Below are positions 1 through 7,446 of a stretch of 32,615 nucleotides of DNA, one piece after another. The position numbers were made by a program, and so were the translations under genes. The notes under the pieces are model-generated. The model saw nothing but the letters and a program-made list of their open reading frames with translations, was not told the origin of the DNA and searched no databases. Within the stretch, counting starts at the first letter, position 1; every line of letters starts with the position of its first letter. The stretch spans positions 1 through 32,615 of the forward strand of contig CAMBQQ010000041.1 in the NCBI GenBank assembly GCA_945870035.1, written 5' to 3'. The stretch is from Rhizobium sp. Q54 (GTDB lineage Bacteria > Pseudomonadota > Alphaproteobacteria > Rhizobiales > Xanthobacteraceae).

Positions 1-46
1 AATATTCCGCAACGAACAGTGCCTGCTTGGGCGTCAAATCATTCAT
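1..46 (-). CDS. Terminase small subunit, N-terminus only (runs off left edge)
   Basis: Reading leftward from the ATG at 46-44, 15 codons give MNDLTPKQALFVAEY before the window ends. LTPKQ followed by FV.EY is the characteristic opening of the Terminase_2 small-subunit family, where it precedes a DNA-binding HTH. The small terminase recognises the phage packaging site and recruits the large terminase. In phage satellites a private TerS redirects helper-phage packaging to the satellite genome. I see no strong Shine-Dalgarno sequence before the ATG. Only 15 residues support the call, so it depends on motif memory, and the rest of the gene is outside the window. Confidence 0.6.
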   Translation of the reverse strand, partial: MNDLTPKQALFVAEY

Positions 47-251
47 GCGCGAACAATATCAGCTAATGGTATCGGCGTTCTACCGACCAACAATTACCAA
101 CATCGACGCTTCGGCAGAGTGTTTTGGACAGGCGAATTTCAGCGCGCCCATCATGCTGGGCTCTAACCGGCAGAGGTCGAGGGCTTCTCACTTCTGCGCG
201 CAACATTGCCTCATTCTCGGGCGGATTGTTGCGCATATCACAACGGCGATC

Positions 252-374
252 TGGTACGCGGTGGAACGCGATCCACTTCACTGTATTCAATATTTTATAT
301 TATATCCCCGCTTATATACCCACCTATACTTTTTCACACATGCAATGGTGGGGACCGCGTTCCACCGCGTACCA
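252..374. other. Candidate replication origin: 19-bp inverted repeat around an AT-rich core
   Basis: Positions 252-270 (tggtacgcggtggaacgcg) and 356-374 are a perfect 19-bp inverted repeat enclosing 85 bp. The part at about 283-340 is very AT-rich (runs such as tattttatattatat), unlike the rest of the window. Within the right arm the hexamer ccgcgt occurs at 355-360 and 365-370, exactly 10 bp apart. The left arm carries its complement acgcgg at 256-261 and the near-match acgcga at 266-271. Short iterons at one helical turn flanking a melting region, next to a primase-helicase gene, is how SaPI-type and P4-type origins are built. The functional role is inferred. A recombination or regulatory site is the alternative. 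Confidence 0.45.
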
Positions 375-390
375 AGATAAAAATGCTGAC

Positions 391-423
391 AAAAAAAGGC
401 CGCTCATTATGTGAGCGGCCTTT
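391..423 (-). terminator. Rho-independent terminator of the primase gene
   Basis: A perfect 12-bp stem (aaaggccgctca at 395-406, its complement at 412-423) closes a 5-base loop. On the minus strand it is followed by a run of seven T (391-397 read in reverse, partly in the stem). It begins 17 bp after the primase stop codon and separates that gene from the candidate origin and the terS-like gene. The symmetric stem could also work on the plus strand. Confidence 0.85.
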
Positions 424-439
424 GGTCGATCAATGTCGC

Positions 440-2044
440 TTAGAATTCAGACGGGCAATTCTTCAAAGCGATCCCCTCATAGTATCTCTCCCTGCCGCCA
501 TCTGTGCGGGGGTGGCTCATCTTGAGCCCGGCCACGGCTGATCGAAGGTCCCGACCGAAGGTCTGCTTTGATCCTGCCGTGCTTCGACCATTAGCCGCAC
601 ACCACTCGACCCATTCGCGATACAAGGCCATTGGCGCGACCTGTCCGCCTGGCGCGACGGTGCACTTCTCTTTCAGGAACGTCGTGATAGGCGATCCCAA
701 CTCGGCAAGTTCGCTTACTGCATCCTGGGCGCTGTCGGGTTGTGTGAAATATCCGCGCTCACGCAATCTACGATAGCCATCCAATGCCCAGTTAAGAATA
801 CCACTAAGCTCACCGATTAGGCGTTTGCCAAGGCCACGATCCTCTTTGCCGTAAAAACTTTGACACATGGTCAGCACGACAAAACGAGACGCAAGCGCAC
901 CAGATGCATCGGCGATACGTGGAATCTCGTTCGTGAAGATGAGAAACCGCGCACCCAACCTGCCTGTCCATGCACTCTGAAACTTGCGGTCAATCGTGAG
1001 GGCGTCCTCTCCTGAGATAGAAAGCAGCCGTTCGGCTATTGCCGCCTGATCCGCCTTGGCACTAAGCCGGGCATCACTAATGATCGCGAGGGACTTCCCG
1101 ATAAGCGGAGCTATACCGAAGTTCATTGCGAGGCTCGCTAGTGTCGGCTGGGCCACGCTGCTTTGTCCCAGCAAGGCGGTTAGGACCCGAGCGATCGTAC
1201 CCTTGCCACTGCGCTTAGGGCCCACAATTAGCCCGATCTTTTGCTGCGACGTGTCGGGCGAGAGCAGATAACCGAACAGGTCTTGAAGCGCCTCAATGGA
1301 TTGCGGATCGTCAGGCCAAACCTGGCCGAGAAATTTCAGCCATTTGGTTGGCTCGGGCGCGTCAGGATCGTAAGCCACGCCAGAAGCGTTGAGGCCGAAG
1401 TATGCTGGCGTGGCCGGGTGCAGATCGCCGCTTGCAAGATGGAGAAGGCCGTTGCTGACCGCCAAGAATTCGTCGGCAGGCGGCATATCTCTGCTGTCGG
1501 CCAGCCATACTGGCGCTTCAATGACGGCGGGTAAATTCGATGCCGCCGCAAGAGCCGAAAACACATCCCCAACGCGAGCGCGGGTCGGCTGAAATGGCTT
1601 CGTTTCTTCCTTTGTCGCATGCAGCGACCATTCGAGGAACCGCCAGATTTCAGCATTCACCGCGTCTTGGTCAACGTGCTCGTAGCAAGCGCCGTTCCAC
1701 GAATAAAACCCGCCGCGATAGTGGTGCATCGTGACAATGTTGCCGATGGTATAACTGTCTGCAATCAAAGCTCGCGCCGATGGCATGGGATCGCGGCGGT
1801 CCAAAATCAAGGACCGGCGTGGCTCCGTCGCGGCGGCTTCGATTGCCGTGCGCGGCATCGTCTTCGACGGCCCGGCAAGCGGTGCCGCGTGAGCTTCCGG
1901 CGTAGGCGGCACCCACGGCTTGACCGTCGCGCGCATGAACCCTTCGATGTCTTCGATGGTCCAACCGTCGCGGATCGCGTCAGCGCAATCCCACCCCTTC
2001 GGCGGCACGTCGCCGTTCTGGAAATCTTGAAATGAATAGGTCAC
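440..2044 (-). CDS. P4/D5-family primase-helicase (phage replication protein)
   Basis: A 534-residue protein of the phage/plasmid primase P4 C-terminal family. The D5_N-like region spans about residues 95-240. A superfamily 3 helicase core follows: Walker A GPKRSGKGT at 275-283, Walker B-like SLAIISDARL at 318-327, motif C RFLIFTNEIPRIAD at 366-379 and an arginine finger candidate at R387. The N-terminal 90 residues show no TOPRIM or zinc primase motif, so this is probably the helicase/origin-binding part, shorter than the 770-residue P4 alpha protein. The start is GTG at 2044, overlapping the upstream stop in a GTGA junction, which indicates translational coupling. It probably opens the AT-rich segment at 252-374 for island replication. 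A terminator follows the gene. Confidence 0.88.
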   Translation of the reverse strand: MTYSFQDFQNGDVPPKGWDCADAIRDGWTIEDIEGFMRATVKPWVPPTPEAHAAPLAGPSKTMPRTAIEAAATEPRRSLILDRRDPMPSARALIADSYTIGNIVTMHHYRGGFYSWNGACYEHVDQDAVNAEIWRFLEWSLHATKEETKPFQPTRARVGDVFSALAAASNLPAVIEAPVWLADSRDMPPADEFLAVSNGLLHLASGDLHPATPAYFGLNASGVAYDPDAPEPTKWLKFLGQVWPDDPQSIEALQDLFGYLLSPDTSQQKIGLIVGPKRSGKGTIARVLTALLGQSSVAQPTLASLAMNFGIAPLIGKSLAIISDARLSAKADQAAIAERLLSISGEDALTIDRKFQSAWTGRLGARFLIFTNEIPRIADASGALASRFVVLTMCQSFYGKEDRGLGKRLIGELSGILNWALDGYRRLRERGYFTQPDSAQDAVSELAELGSPITTFLKEKCTVAPGGQVAPMALYREWVEWCAANGRSTAGSKQTFGRDLRSAVAGLKMSHPRTDGGRERYYEGIALKNCPSEF

Positions 2045-2247
2045 TTGGCCAGAACCTTGCGGACTTGCGAACGGAGATTGAGGTCATCGCGGCGCACCGC
2101 GTTGTCGATATCGCTGAAAGTCGCGGTGCAGGAGATAGTCACCTGCTCCGCGTAGCTCTTAGAGTTGTCCAGCTTCGGGGCAACGGCCCCGCGGCGCGGA
2201 AACTGGAGCACATTCGAAACCGCTTCGTCTGAAAGGTCGTCGGTCAT
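2041..2247 (-). CDS. Small island protein of unknown function
   Basis: I do not recognise this 68-residue protein (begins MTDDLSDEAVSNVLQFPRRG). A longer reading from 2301 exists, but the ATG at 2247-2245 overlaps the upstream stop by one base (TAATG), and the gene ends in a 4-base GTGA overlap with the primase gene. This start therefore makes a tight coupled three-gene array. The protein is hydrophilic with an acidic N-terminus and a basic C-terminus (RSQVRKVLAK), and has no membrane segment or clear domain. Its position just before a primase-helicase suggests a replication accessory role, which is inference only. Confidence 0.6.
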   Translation of the reverse strand: MTDDLSDEAVSNVLQFPRRGAVAPKLDNSKSYAEQVTISCTATFSDIDNAVRRDDLNLRSQVRKVLAK

Positions 2248-2624
2248 TAAATGTCGCCCCCGACGAAAAAACGATTTTCGATGCGCGCGACGTATGCGCA
2301 CACGCGCGCGATGTAGTTCACATGATTTTGGAGCATTTCGCCCATCACACCGCCCGCGCCAGCGAACACGTGGTACGGCACTTGCGGCAGACTGAGATCG
2401 GCCTCAGGAAGTGCCAGCTGGTGCGTGAGGCGAACGAGAACCGGCTCGATCTTGGACAATCGCGATCGTTCTTTCAAAAGTCTTCCGTATTCGACCTCAG
2501 TCAACCCGCCAGCGTCCAGCAGATTGCGGATGCGCAGGTCGAGCGCGTCTATAATTGGATGGTCGAGTGGGAAGCGGACCTTATGCCTGCCCTGAGAGGG
2601 TTTTTGATCTTGATGTTGTTGCAT
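2247..2624 (-). CDS. Unknown island protein, 125 residues
   Basis: This family is not one I recognise. The protein is 125 residues, with a charged N-terminus (MQQHQDQKPSQGRHK), a predicted helical middle rich in Leu/Glu/Arg at about residues 25-75, and a C-terminal part with a short glycine/alanine run (VFAGAGGVMGEM) followed by Tyr/Val-rich sequence. It lacks a signal peptide or membrane segment. It starts at the ATG at 2624, preceded by a weak AAAGG, and its stop overlaps the next gene by one base. It is the first gene after alpA in the replication array and is probably cotranscribed with the primase gene. Confidence 0.6.
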   Translation of the reverse strand: MQQHQDQKPSQGRHKVRFPLDHPIIDALDLRIRNLLDAGGLTEVEYGRLLKERSRLSKIEPVLVRLTHQLALPEADLSLPQVPYHVFAGAGGVMGEMLQNHVNYIARVCAYVARIENRFFVGGDI

Positions 2625-2761
2625 TGGTGGTGCCTTTGAGCTTGCATCGGCGGCACCCTGTTGCTAAAAACACAACGCCAATCGCGTTATAGCAATCAAA
2701 TCGCCGCCCGGTTTCAGAAATGGAGCCGGGCGCGTTCTTTTGCGCACCGGTTCGGCGGGTG

Positions 2762-2965
2762 TCAGTCGGCGGCTTTTTTCGGTTTGTACGCGGACATGGC
2801 ATCAATGAAGGCGGTCAGGTCCGCGCGCTTCACGAACGTCCTTCGCCCGGATTTTACTGCGGCAAGTTTTCCGTCGCGCAGGAAGCGATAAATGCTCGCT
2901 CTGCAACGTCCTGTCTGCTGCGTCACTTCATCGATACTGAAAAGCGGTTTGTCGATCATTGTCAT
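2762..2965 (-). CDS. AlpA/excisionase-like helix-turn-helix DNA-binding protein
   Basis: A 67-residue protein whose core (LFSIDEVTQQTGRCRASIYRF at about 8-28, then DGKLAAVKSGRRTFVKRADL) is the winged HTH_17/excisionase fold of AlpA, Xis and MerR-like regulators. The ATG at 2965 (or the next in-frame ATG at 2959) is chosen because GGAG stands 4 or 10 bases upstream. The longer reading from 3121 would run back through the end of int and has no family match. AlpA proteins activate integrase expression, or act as directionality factors for excision. The tandem 23-bp repeat just upstream (3056-3101) is a plausible binding site. It is separated from int by about 118 bp and has the same orientation. 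Confidence 0.8.
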   Translation of the reverse strand: MTMIDKPLFSIDEVTQQTGRCRASIYRFLRDGKLAAVKSGRRTFVKRADLTAFIDAMSAYKPKKAAD

Positions 2966-3055
2966 CGGTCTCCGTTGCGATGACCGACCAATTAAACCCC
3001 GAAAGGTATTGGCGTCGAACACATAGGTACAGAAATATACGCATGAACGTCTACA

Positions 3056-3101
3056 GTCGCTTATTTGCTTTACGTAGTGTCGCTTATTTGCTTTGCGTAA
3101 T
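3056..3101. repeat. Two tandem 23-bp repeats at the int/alpA junction
   Basis: Units 3056-3078 and 3079-3101 match at 21 of 23 positions. Both start gtcgcttatttgcttt. The second copy covers the last codons and stop of int, the first lies in the int-alpA gap. They read CAAATA on the minus strand, a core that also occurs in the 10-bp repeats before int (4458-4478), there on the plus strand. Arm-type integrase or Xis binding sites typically look like this. That function is inferred. Confidence 0.6.
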
Positions 3102-4445
3102 CGGGATGATGTTCCCTCCATCCTGCGGGACTAGCGGCATAACGGCGGCGGCAGCCATGTCGCCAAGCCCGTCCGCGATCCAGTGGCCATAATGCCGTTC
3201 GATCATCGCGACCGATGTATCGTGTAGGGCAGCTACTAACCGAATGGGCAAGTTCGCCCGGATCCCGCGCACAATCGAACTGTGGCGCAATGCGTAAGGG
3301 ATCACAGATGGCATCCCTGCTCGCTCCCGGATTAACCGCCAAGGCCGCGTCAATTCGCCCGCCGCCATCCATTGACCGCGCCCGGCTCGCTGCCACTGAA
3401 TGCCTCCAGCAACTTGTTCGTGACGCCACCGCTCAAGCAACGCCGCGTCTTTTGCGCGCCCGGTCGCAGCCGGTAAAAGCGCATCGAGCACGTCGACCCC
3501 GACCGGCACGGGAGCGTGGCTGGTCTTCCCTTCCCGGCCCTTACGGGACGCAGGAACCATGATTCGCGCCTGCTCTCGCTGTAAGTCGCCGACGCGAGCG
3601 CGCGCGGCCTGGGAGAAACGCGCGCCCGTGGCCGCGAGAACAACGACAACACGAAATAGATCGCCGTCCCATTTTTCCTCCGCGTCGACCTCTCGCGCCG
3701 CCATCAGCAGTTTGCCGACCTGGGCATCCGTCAGAATTTGGTTCTCGCGCGCCAGCGGCGCGGCTTCGTCTTGCTCACTCGCCGTTGCTTTCAGGCCAGC
3801 CTTGATGATGGCAGGCAGGACAGCCGGCAGGCGGTCGCGGTGCGCGGCGTGGGCGCGGTTCAGCGCGGCCTTTAGATCGTTGACGAGGCGCTGCTTAGTC
3901 GCGGCCTTCATCGTTTCGGGCAGGCTGGAAACCCACTCACTCAGATCGCGTTCGCACAGGGTATGCAACGCCACCTTTGCCAGCGCCGCCGCCTCGGTGC
4001 CCGCTCGCTTCCCACGCTTGTCATTGCCGAGAACGTACCGGCAGAGACGCTGGCTGGCGTCCGAGCGCACCTGCCGGGCTTTCCTGCGGCTGTCGCGCGC
4101 ATCGCGCCTCGAAATATATTCTTCCACCGCAGGTCTGACAGTGAGTAACGGTCCTTCGGCGGTCGCCTTGGCCTCCGCACGTGCGGCCTCAACCGTCATC
4201 CGCGATACGCGGATAGCGGCATTAAAATCCAGCGTGCCTTCGCGCAATTCATCATCGGCGGTGCCGATGGGCGTCTGCCGATATCCCGCGCCGTTGCGCC
4301 AGCGCACAAGCCACACGCCACCGCGCCGCCCCTTTCGATAACCGAGATGAACGTCCGGATCGACGCCGCGCCAGTGTAGACCGGCTCCAAGCTTTGCTCT
4401 TGCGGCCCTGGTTGTGATCGCGGCTTCGCTTAGGACTTTGGTCAT
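3084..4445 (-). CDS. int: Site-specific tyrosine recombinase (integrase)
   Basis: A 453-residue phage integrase. The N-terminal part (about 20-100) is a basic arm-binding-like region. A core-binding SAM-like domain lies at about 102-215, and the catalytic domain at about 235-425. Catalytic residues visible are R277 (TGARFSQ), a lysine candidate near 302-307 (KGREGK), R387 (ALRH), H408 (LHDTS) and the nucleophile Y419 (ERHYGHW). The first histidine of the usual HxxR box is tyrosine (YALR), a known variant. The gene reads away from the att site, 137 bp from the tRNA-Glu fragment it presumably targets. The ATG at 4445 is used. Direct repeats (ccgtcaaata) just upstream suggest control or arm binding at its promoter. 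Confidence 0.95.
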   Translation of the reverse strand: MTKVLSEAAITTRAARAKLGAGLHWRGVDPDVHLGYRKGRRGGVWLVRWRNGAGYRQTPIGTADDELREGTLDFNAAIRVSRMTVEAARAEAKATAEGPLLTVRPAVEEYISRRDARDSRRKARQVRSDASQRLCRYVLGNDKRGKRAGTEAAALAKVALHTLCERDLSEWVSSLPETMKAATKQRLVNDLKAALNRAHAAHRDRLPAVLPAIIKAGLKATASEQDEAAPLARENQILTDAQVGKLLMAAREVDAEEKWDGDLFRVVVVLAATGARFSQAARARVGDLQREQARIMVPASRKGREGKTSHAPVPVGVDVLDALLPAATGRAKDAALLERWRHEQVAGGIQWQRAGRGQWMAAGELTRPWRLIRERAGMPSVIPYALRHSSIVRGIRANLPIRLVAALHDTSVAMIERHYGHWIADGLGDMAAAAVMPLVPQDGGNIIPITQSK

Positions 4446-4457
4446 GGCATCCCCAAA

Positions 4458-4478
4458 CCGTCAAATATCCGTCAAATA
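4458..4478. repeat. Direct 10-bp repeats in the integrase promoter region
   Basis: ccgtcaaata occurs at 4458-4467 and again at 4469-4478, spaced 11 bp, immediately upstream of the int ATG. On the minus strand each gives TATTTGACGG, so TTGACG could also be a -35 box. A regulator or integrase-arm site is inferred. The spacing of one helical turn favours protein binding. Confidence 0.45.
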
Positions 4479-4582
4479 AACACCTGTGTACGCTCATATC
4501 CATTAGTACAACAATTCTGCATAAGCCATTGATTTTATTAGACACGCATAGACGCCGGTAGACCGGCGGGGGCTGCAAGTCA

Positions 4583-4630
4583 CGCCCTTTCACGGCGGTA
4601 ACAGGGGTTCGAATCCCCTAGGGCGCGCCA
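4583..4630 (+). other. attR: 3' fragment of tRNA-Glu(TTC), integration site
   Basis: The 48 bases contain the anticodon stem-loop (cgcc-ctTTCac-ggcg), variable loop, T-arm (aggggttcgaatcccct), acceptor strand agggcgc, discriminator g and encoded CCA, matching alphaproteobacterial tRNA-Glu. The sequence upstream has no D-arm and no gcgccct acceptor strand, so the tRNA is truncated at the anticodon stem: a base just before it breaks pairing. This is the usual crossover region for tRNA-targeting integrases. The intact tRNA-Glu should lie at the other island end, outside the window. Confidence 0.85.
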
Positions 4631-4661
4631 GCAATTTTTTTCGGAGGACGGAAGCGCCGGC

Positions 4662-5051
4662 TTACCGGCCCCGGCTTCGCCTCTCTGGAGCCGCCTCGCG
4701 GCGCTCGGCAATCAGGGACGGAGGAGCAAGGCCGATCCTGGCACGGCTGGGATTCGGGTTTTTCTTCAGCTCCACCGTCGTCGATCCCCAATGGCGGCAG
4801 CCAATCTTGGAGATTTTCGCATAGGGCTTGAGCGCCTTGTTGCCGCGGACCGCGCGACGAACGCGAAGGCCGAAATAGCCGGTGTTTGTGTTGACAAAGC
4901 CCGGCGTAATGCCTCGGCCTCTGCCATGCCCGTGGACGATAAGAAATTCAGAAGCGCCGATTCCCCAAGCCTGTTTGACGAGATCCGGGATGTCGATTTC
5001 GTCCGGATGATAGCCATGGAGATCGATTTCGATGCGTTGCGCCTCGGCCAT
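4662..5051 (-). CDS. Smr-domain protein
   Basis: A 129-residue stand-alone Smr (MutS2 C-terminal-like) domain. The two hallmark motifs are present: IDLHGYHPDEI near residues 8-18 and LIVHGHGRGRG at about 37-47. Smr domains are nucleic-acid binding modules, often with nicking or ribonuclease activity. The role of small stand-alone versions is not settled. The tail from about 100 on is basic and low in order. The ATG at 5051 has GGGAG five bases upstream. The gene converges on the tRNA-Glu fragment and is the first host gene beyond the island. Confidence 0.8.
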   Translation of the reverse strand: MAEAQRIEIDLHGYHPDEIDIPDLVKQAWGIGASEFLIVHGHGRGRGITPGFVNTNTGYFGLRVRRAVRGNKALKPYAKISKIGCRHWGSTTVELKKNPNPSRARIGLAPPSLIAERREAAPERRSRGR

Positions 5052-5203
5052 AACGTCTCCCAGATAGCGGCCTTCCTTGTTCCTGCTTCGCTGTTATGGG
5101 AAAACTTTACCGCCTGCTCGGGCCTGGCGTACGAATTCCGGCGATCGTCCACACATTTTGCGCGGAAGTGACGGCAACACCGGGTGATGCCGCCATGCGG
5201 TCC

Positions 5204-6262
5204 CTACGAGGCCTTGTAGGCGTGGCGCTTGCCGTTGAAATCCTCGACTGACACCCCCTCGCCGTCCGGCGCGAGATAATTGGGCCCGACCGGCGATTTG
5301 CCATGGCCGCCTGGAATGTCGAGCACATAAGTCGGCTGGCACAGGCCCGACACGCGCCCGCGCATTTCCTTCATCAAGGCCTGCCCGGTTTTGATGTCGG
5401 TGCGCAAATGCGAGGTGCCAGGCGCGAGATCGCCGTGGTGCAGATAATACGGCTTGATGCGGCATTCGACCAAGGCGCGCATCAATGCGGCGAGAGTTCC
5501 CGCACTGTCGTTGACGCCTTTAAGCAGCACGGTCTGGGCCAGCAACGGCATGCCGGCATCGGCCAGACGGTCAATGGCGGCGCGTGCATCGGGCGACAAT
5601 TCGCGGGCGTGGTTGACGTGCAGCGCCACATAGGTCGCCGTGCCTTTGACCTTCATCGCCCGCACCAGCTCCGGCGTAATCCGCTTCGGCTCGGCGATCG
5701 GGACGCGGGTATGGATGCGGACGATCTTGACGTGATCGATGGCGCCCAGCGCCTGCATGGTCTCGCGCAGGCGCCGCGCCGACAGCACCAGAGGGTCGCC
5801 GCCGGTCAGGATGACCTCCCAGATGTCTTGATGCGTCCTGATGTAATCGAGCGCCTTGGCCAGCGCATCTGCCGACAACGCATTGGGCTTGTCGGGCCCG
5901 ACCATTTCGCGGCGGAAGCAGAAACGGCAATAAACCGCGCAGACATGGGTCAACTTCAGCAGCACGCGGTCGGGATAGCGATGCACGATGCCTTCAACCG
6001 GCGAATGGGCGTCATCGCCGATCGGATCGAGCAGTTCTTCGGACCGCTGCTCCAACTCGGCTGCGTCAGGCACGAACTGCCGCGCGATCGGATCGTTCGG
6101 ATCGTTCCTGTCGATCAGGTCAGCGAGCGCCGGCGGCAGCGCCACCGCGTAACGGGCGGCGACTTCCTCAAGCGCGACGCGCTGTTCGGGCGCGGCAAAG
6201 CCTTCGTCGACGATCTGACCGGCGGTGCGCAAAGTCCGCAAAGTGCGAATGTGCTTGTTCAT
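5204..6262 (-). CDS. epmB: EF-P lysine 2,3-aminomutase (radical SAM)
   Basis: A 352-residue radical SAM enzyme of the KamA/EpmB family. The cluster-binding motif is C108-AVY-C112-RF-C115, and TGGDPL follows as the SAM-binding glycine motif. EpmB converts L-lysine to (R)-beta-lysine, which EpmA attaches to elongation factor P. Catabolic lysine 2,3-aminomutases are longer (over 400 residues). This length, and the position 7 bp downstream of epmA and one gene from efp, support the EpmB role. The 152 bp beyond its stop, up to the Smr gene, contain nothing I recognise. Confidence 0.92.
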   Translation of the reverse strand: MNKHIRTLRTLRTAGQIVDEGFAAPEQRVALEEVAARYAVALPPALADLIDRNDPNDPIARQFVPDAAELEQRSEELLDPIGDDAHSPVEGIVHRYPDRVLLKLTHVCAVYCRFCFRREMVGPDKPNALSADALAKALDYIRTHQDIWEVILTGGDPLVLSARRLRETMQALGAIDHVKIVRIHTRVPIAEPKRITPELVRAMKVKGTATYVALHVNHARELSPDARAAIDRLADAGMPLLAQTVLLKGVNDSAGTLAALMRALVECRIKPYYLHHGDLAPGTSHLRTDIKTGQALMKEMRGRVSGLCQPTYVLDIPGGHGKSPVGPNYLAPDGEGVSVEDFNGKRHAYKAS

Positions 6263-6269
6263 GTCCGTC

Positions 6270-7316
6270 TCACAAGTCCTGAACCGGCGTCCATATCACC
6301 TGCTCGATGCGTTCGGCGCCGGTCGCCAGCATCACCAGTCTGTCGAAGCCAAGCGCGATACCGGAGGCCTGCGGCATTTCTGCGAGTGCCGCCAAAAAAT
6401 CCTCGTCGACCGGATAGCGCTCGCCATGAATGCGTTGTTTCTCGTCCATCGCAGCCGTGAAACGGGCGCGCTGCTCGGCGACATCGGTCAATTCGCCGAA
6501 GGCATTGCCGAGTTCGACGCCACAGGCATAAAGCTCGAAGCGCTCGGCAACCTTGTCGCTCCCGGCCTTGGCGCGCGCCAGCGCGGCCTGCGGCAGCGGA
6601 TACTCATATAATATCGTGGCGCGGCCATTGCCGAGATGCGGCTCGACCCGCTCGGCGAGAATGCGGCTGAAGATGTCGCCCCAGCTGTCGTCATCGGCAA
6701 TGGCCACGCCGGCTGTGCGCGCGCCTCGCGCCAAAGCGGCGCGGTCGCCCTCGCCGTCCTGGATTGTCGCCAGCAAATCAATGCCGGCGTCGCGGGCAAA
6801 GGCCTCGGCCACGGTCAGCCGTTCTGGCGCGGCAAAGGGATCGATACTACGGCCGCGAAACGAGAACTGCGTCGTACCGGCGGCGCGCGCGGCCTCAGCC
6901 ATGAGCGCGGCGCAGTCGTCCATCAGCGCCTCATAGGTCTCGTTGGCGCGGTACCATTCCAGCATGGTGAATTCGGGATGATGCAGCGCGCCGCGCTCGC
7001 GGTTGCGGAACACCCGGGCAAAATCGAAAATGCGGGTCTCGCCGGCCGCAAGCAGTTTCTTGCAGGCGAATTCCGGCGAGGTACGCAGATACATCTCATG
7101 CCGCTCGGTGTCGGGCCCAATCAGGCCGGTCGAAAAGGCGTGCAAATGGGTCTCGTTGCCGGGCGAAACCTGCAAGGTCGCGGTTTCGACCTCAAGAAAC
7201 CCCGCCCCGGCGAACCAGCCCCGCAAAGCGGCTGCGATCCGGCCGCGCGCCAGCAAATGCGGCCGGCGGGCGGCATGGCGGCCGGGCAGCCAGAATGGAG
7301 GGCTTTGGCCAGCCAT
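6270..7316 (-). CDS. epmA: EF-P--(R)-beta-lysine ligase
   Basis: A 348-residue paralogue of the lysyl-tRNA synthetase catalytic domain lacking the N-terminal anticodon-binding domain (GenX/PoxA/YjeA family). Class II motif 2 is seen as [19 protein letters not shown], and motif 3 as [12 protein letters not shown] near the C-terminus. It activates (R)-beta-lysine as adenylate and transfers it to the conserved lysine of EF-P, relieving ribosome stalling at polyproline. It heads an epmA-epmB operon and is divergent from efp, with 130 bp between, so both arms may share a promoter region. Confidence 0.94.
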   Translation of the reverse strand: MAGQSPPFWLPGRHAARRPHLLARGRIAAALRGWFAGAGFLEVETATLQVSPGNETHLHAFSTGLIGPDTERHEMYLRTSPEFACKKLLAAGETRIFDFARVFRNRERGALHHPEFTMLEWYRANETYEALMDDCAALMAEAARAAGTTQFSFRGRSIDPFAAPERLTVAEAFARDAGIDLLATIQDGEGDRAALARGARTAGVAIADDDSWGDIFSRILAERVEPHLGNGRATILYEYPLPQAALARAKAGSDKVAERFELYACGVELGNAFGELTDVAEQRARFTAAMDEKQRIHGERYPVDEDFLAALAEMPQASGIALGFDRLVMLATGAERIEQVIWTPVQDL

Positions 7317-7446
7317 TCAGGCCATTCCCGCCGGGTGGCCGGAGGGCTGGCGCCGCGCGCCAGGATCGCTATGGTGCGGCCCGAATCCGGCCCCGCACTC
7401 GGGGCCTGTCCGAAATTCGCCTGCCAAACATTTGAGGGTTGCACTC

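Larger units (their letters stand above)
1..4630. mobile_element. Right part of an integrated phage satellite or prophage-like island
   Basis: Visible directly: a tyrosine integrase next to a truncated tRNA-Glu 3' end, a small AlpA/Xis-like HTH gene, two small unknown genes in overlapping array, a P4/D5-type primase-helicase, a terminator, an AT-rich inverted-repeat segment, and the start of a terminase small-subunit-like gene. All genes read leftward. Phage-inducible chromosomal islands in Gram-negatives and SaPIs commonly carry int, alpA/xis, pri and terS, with an origin beside pri/rep. I infer a satellite because replication and packaging-specificity genes are this close to the att end. 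No capsid, portal or large terminase gene is visible, but the left boundary lies outside the window, so a full prophage or a P4-like plasmid-phage is also possible. Confidence 0.75.

Noticed and set aside
27-541. Overlapping open frames on the plus strand at the left edge
   Set aside because: They run through the inverted-repeat origin candidate and the terminator, have no family likeness, no ribosome site and irregular composition.
2581-2805. 74-residue minus-strand frame with a CxxC pair
   Set aside because: It overlaps the alpA end and the next gene in another frame, and has no ribosome site or recognisable domain.
4553-4630. A complete tRNA-Glu gene
   Set aside because: Only the anticodon arm onward matches. 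There is no acceptor 5' strand complementary to agggcgc and no D-arm upstream.
5303-6460. 385-residue open frame antisense to epmB
   Set aside because: Shadow of a well-supported radical SAM gene, with shadow-like His/Arg/Gln-rich composition.
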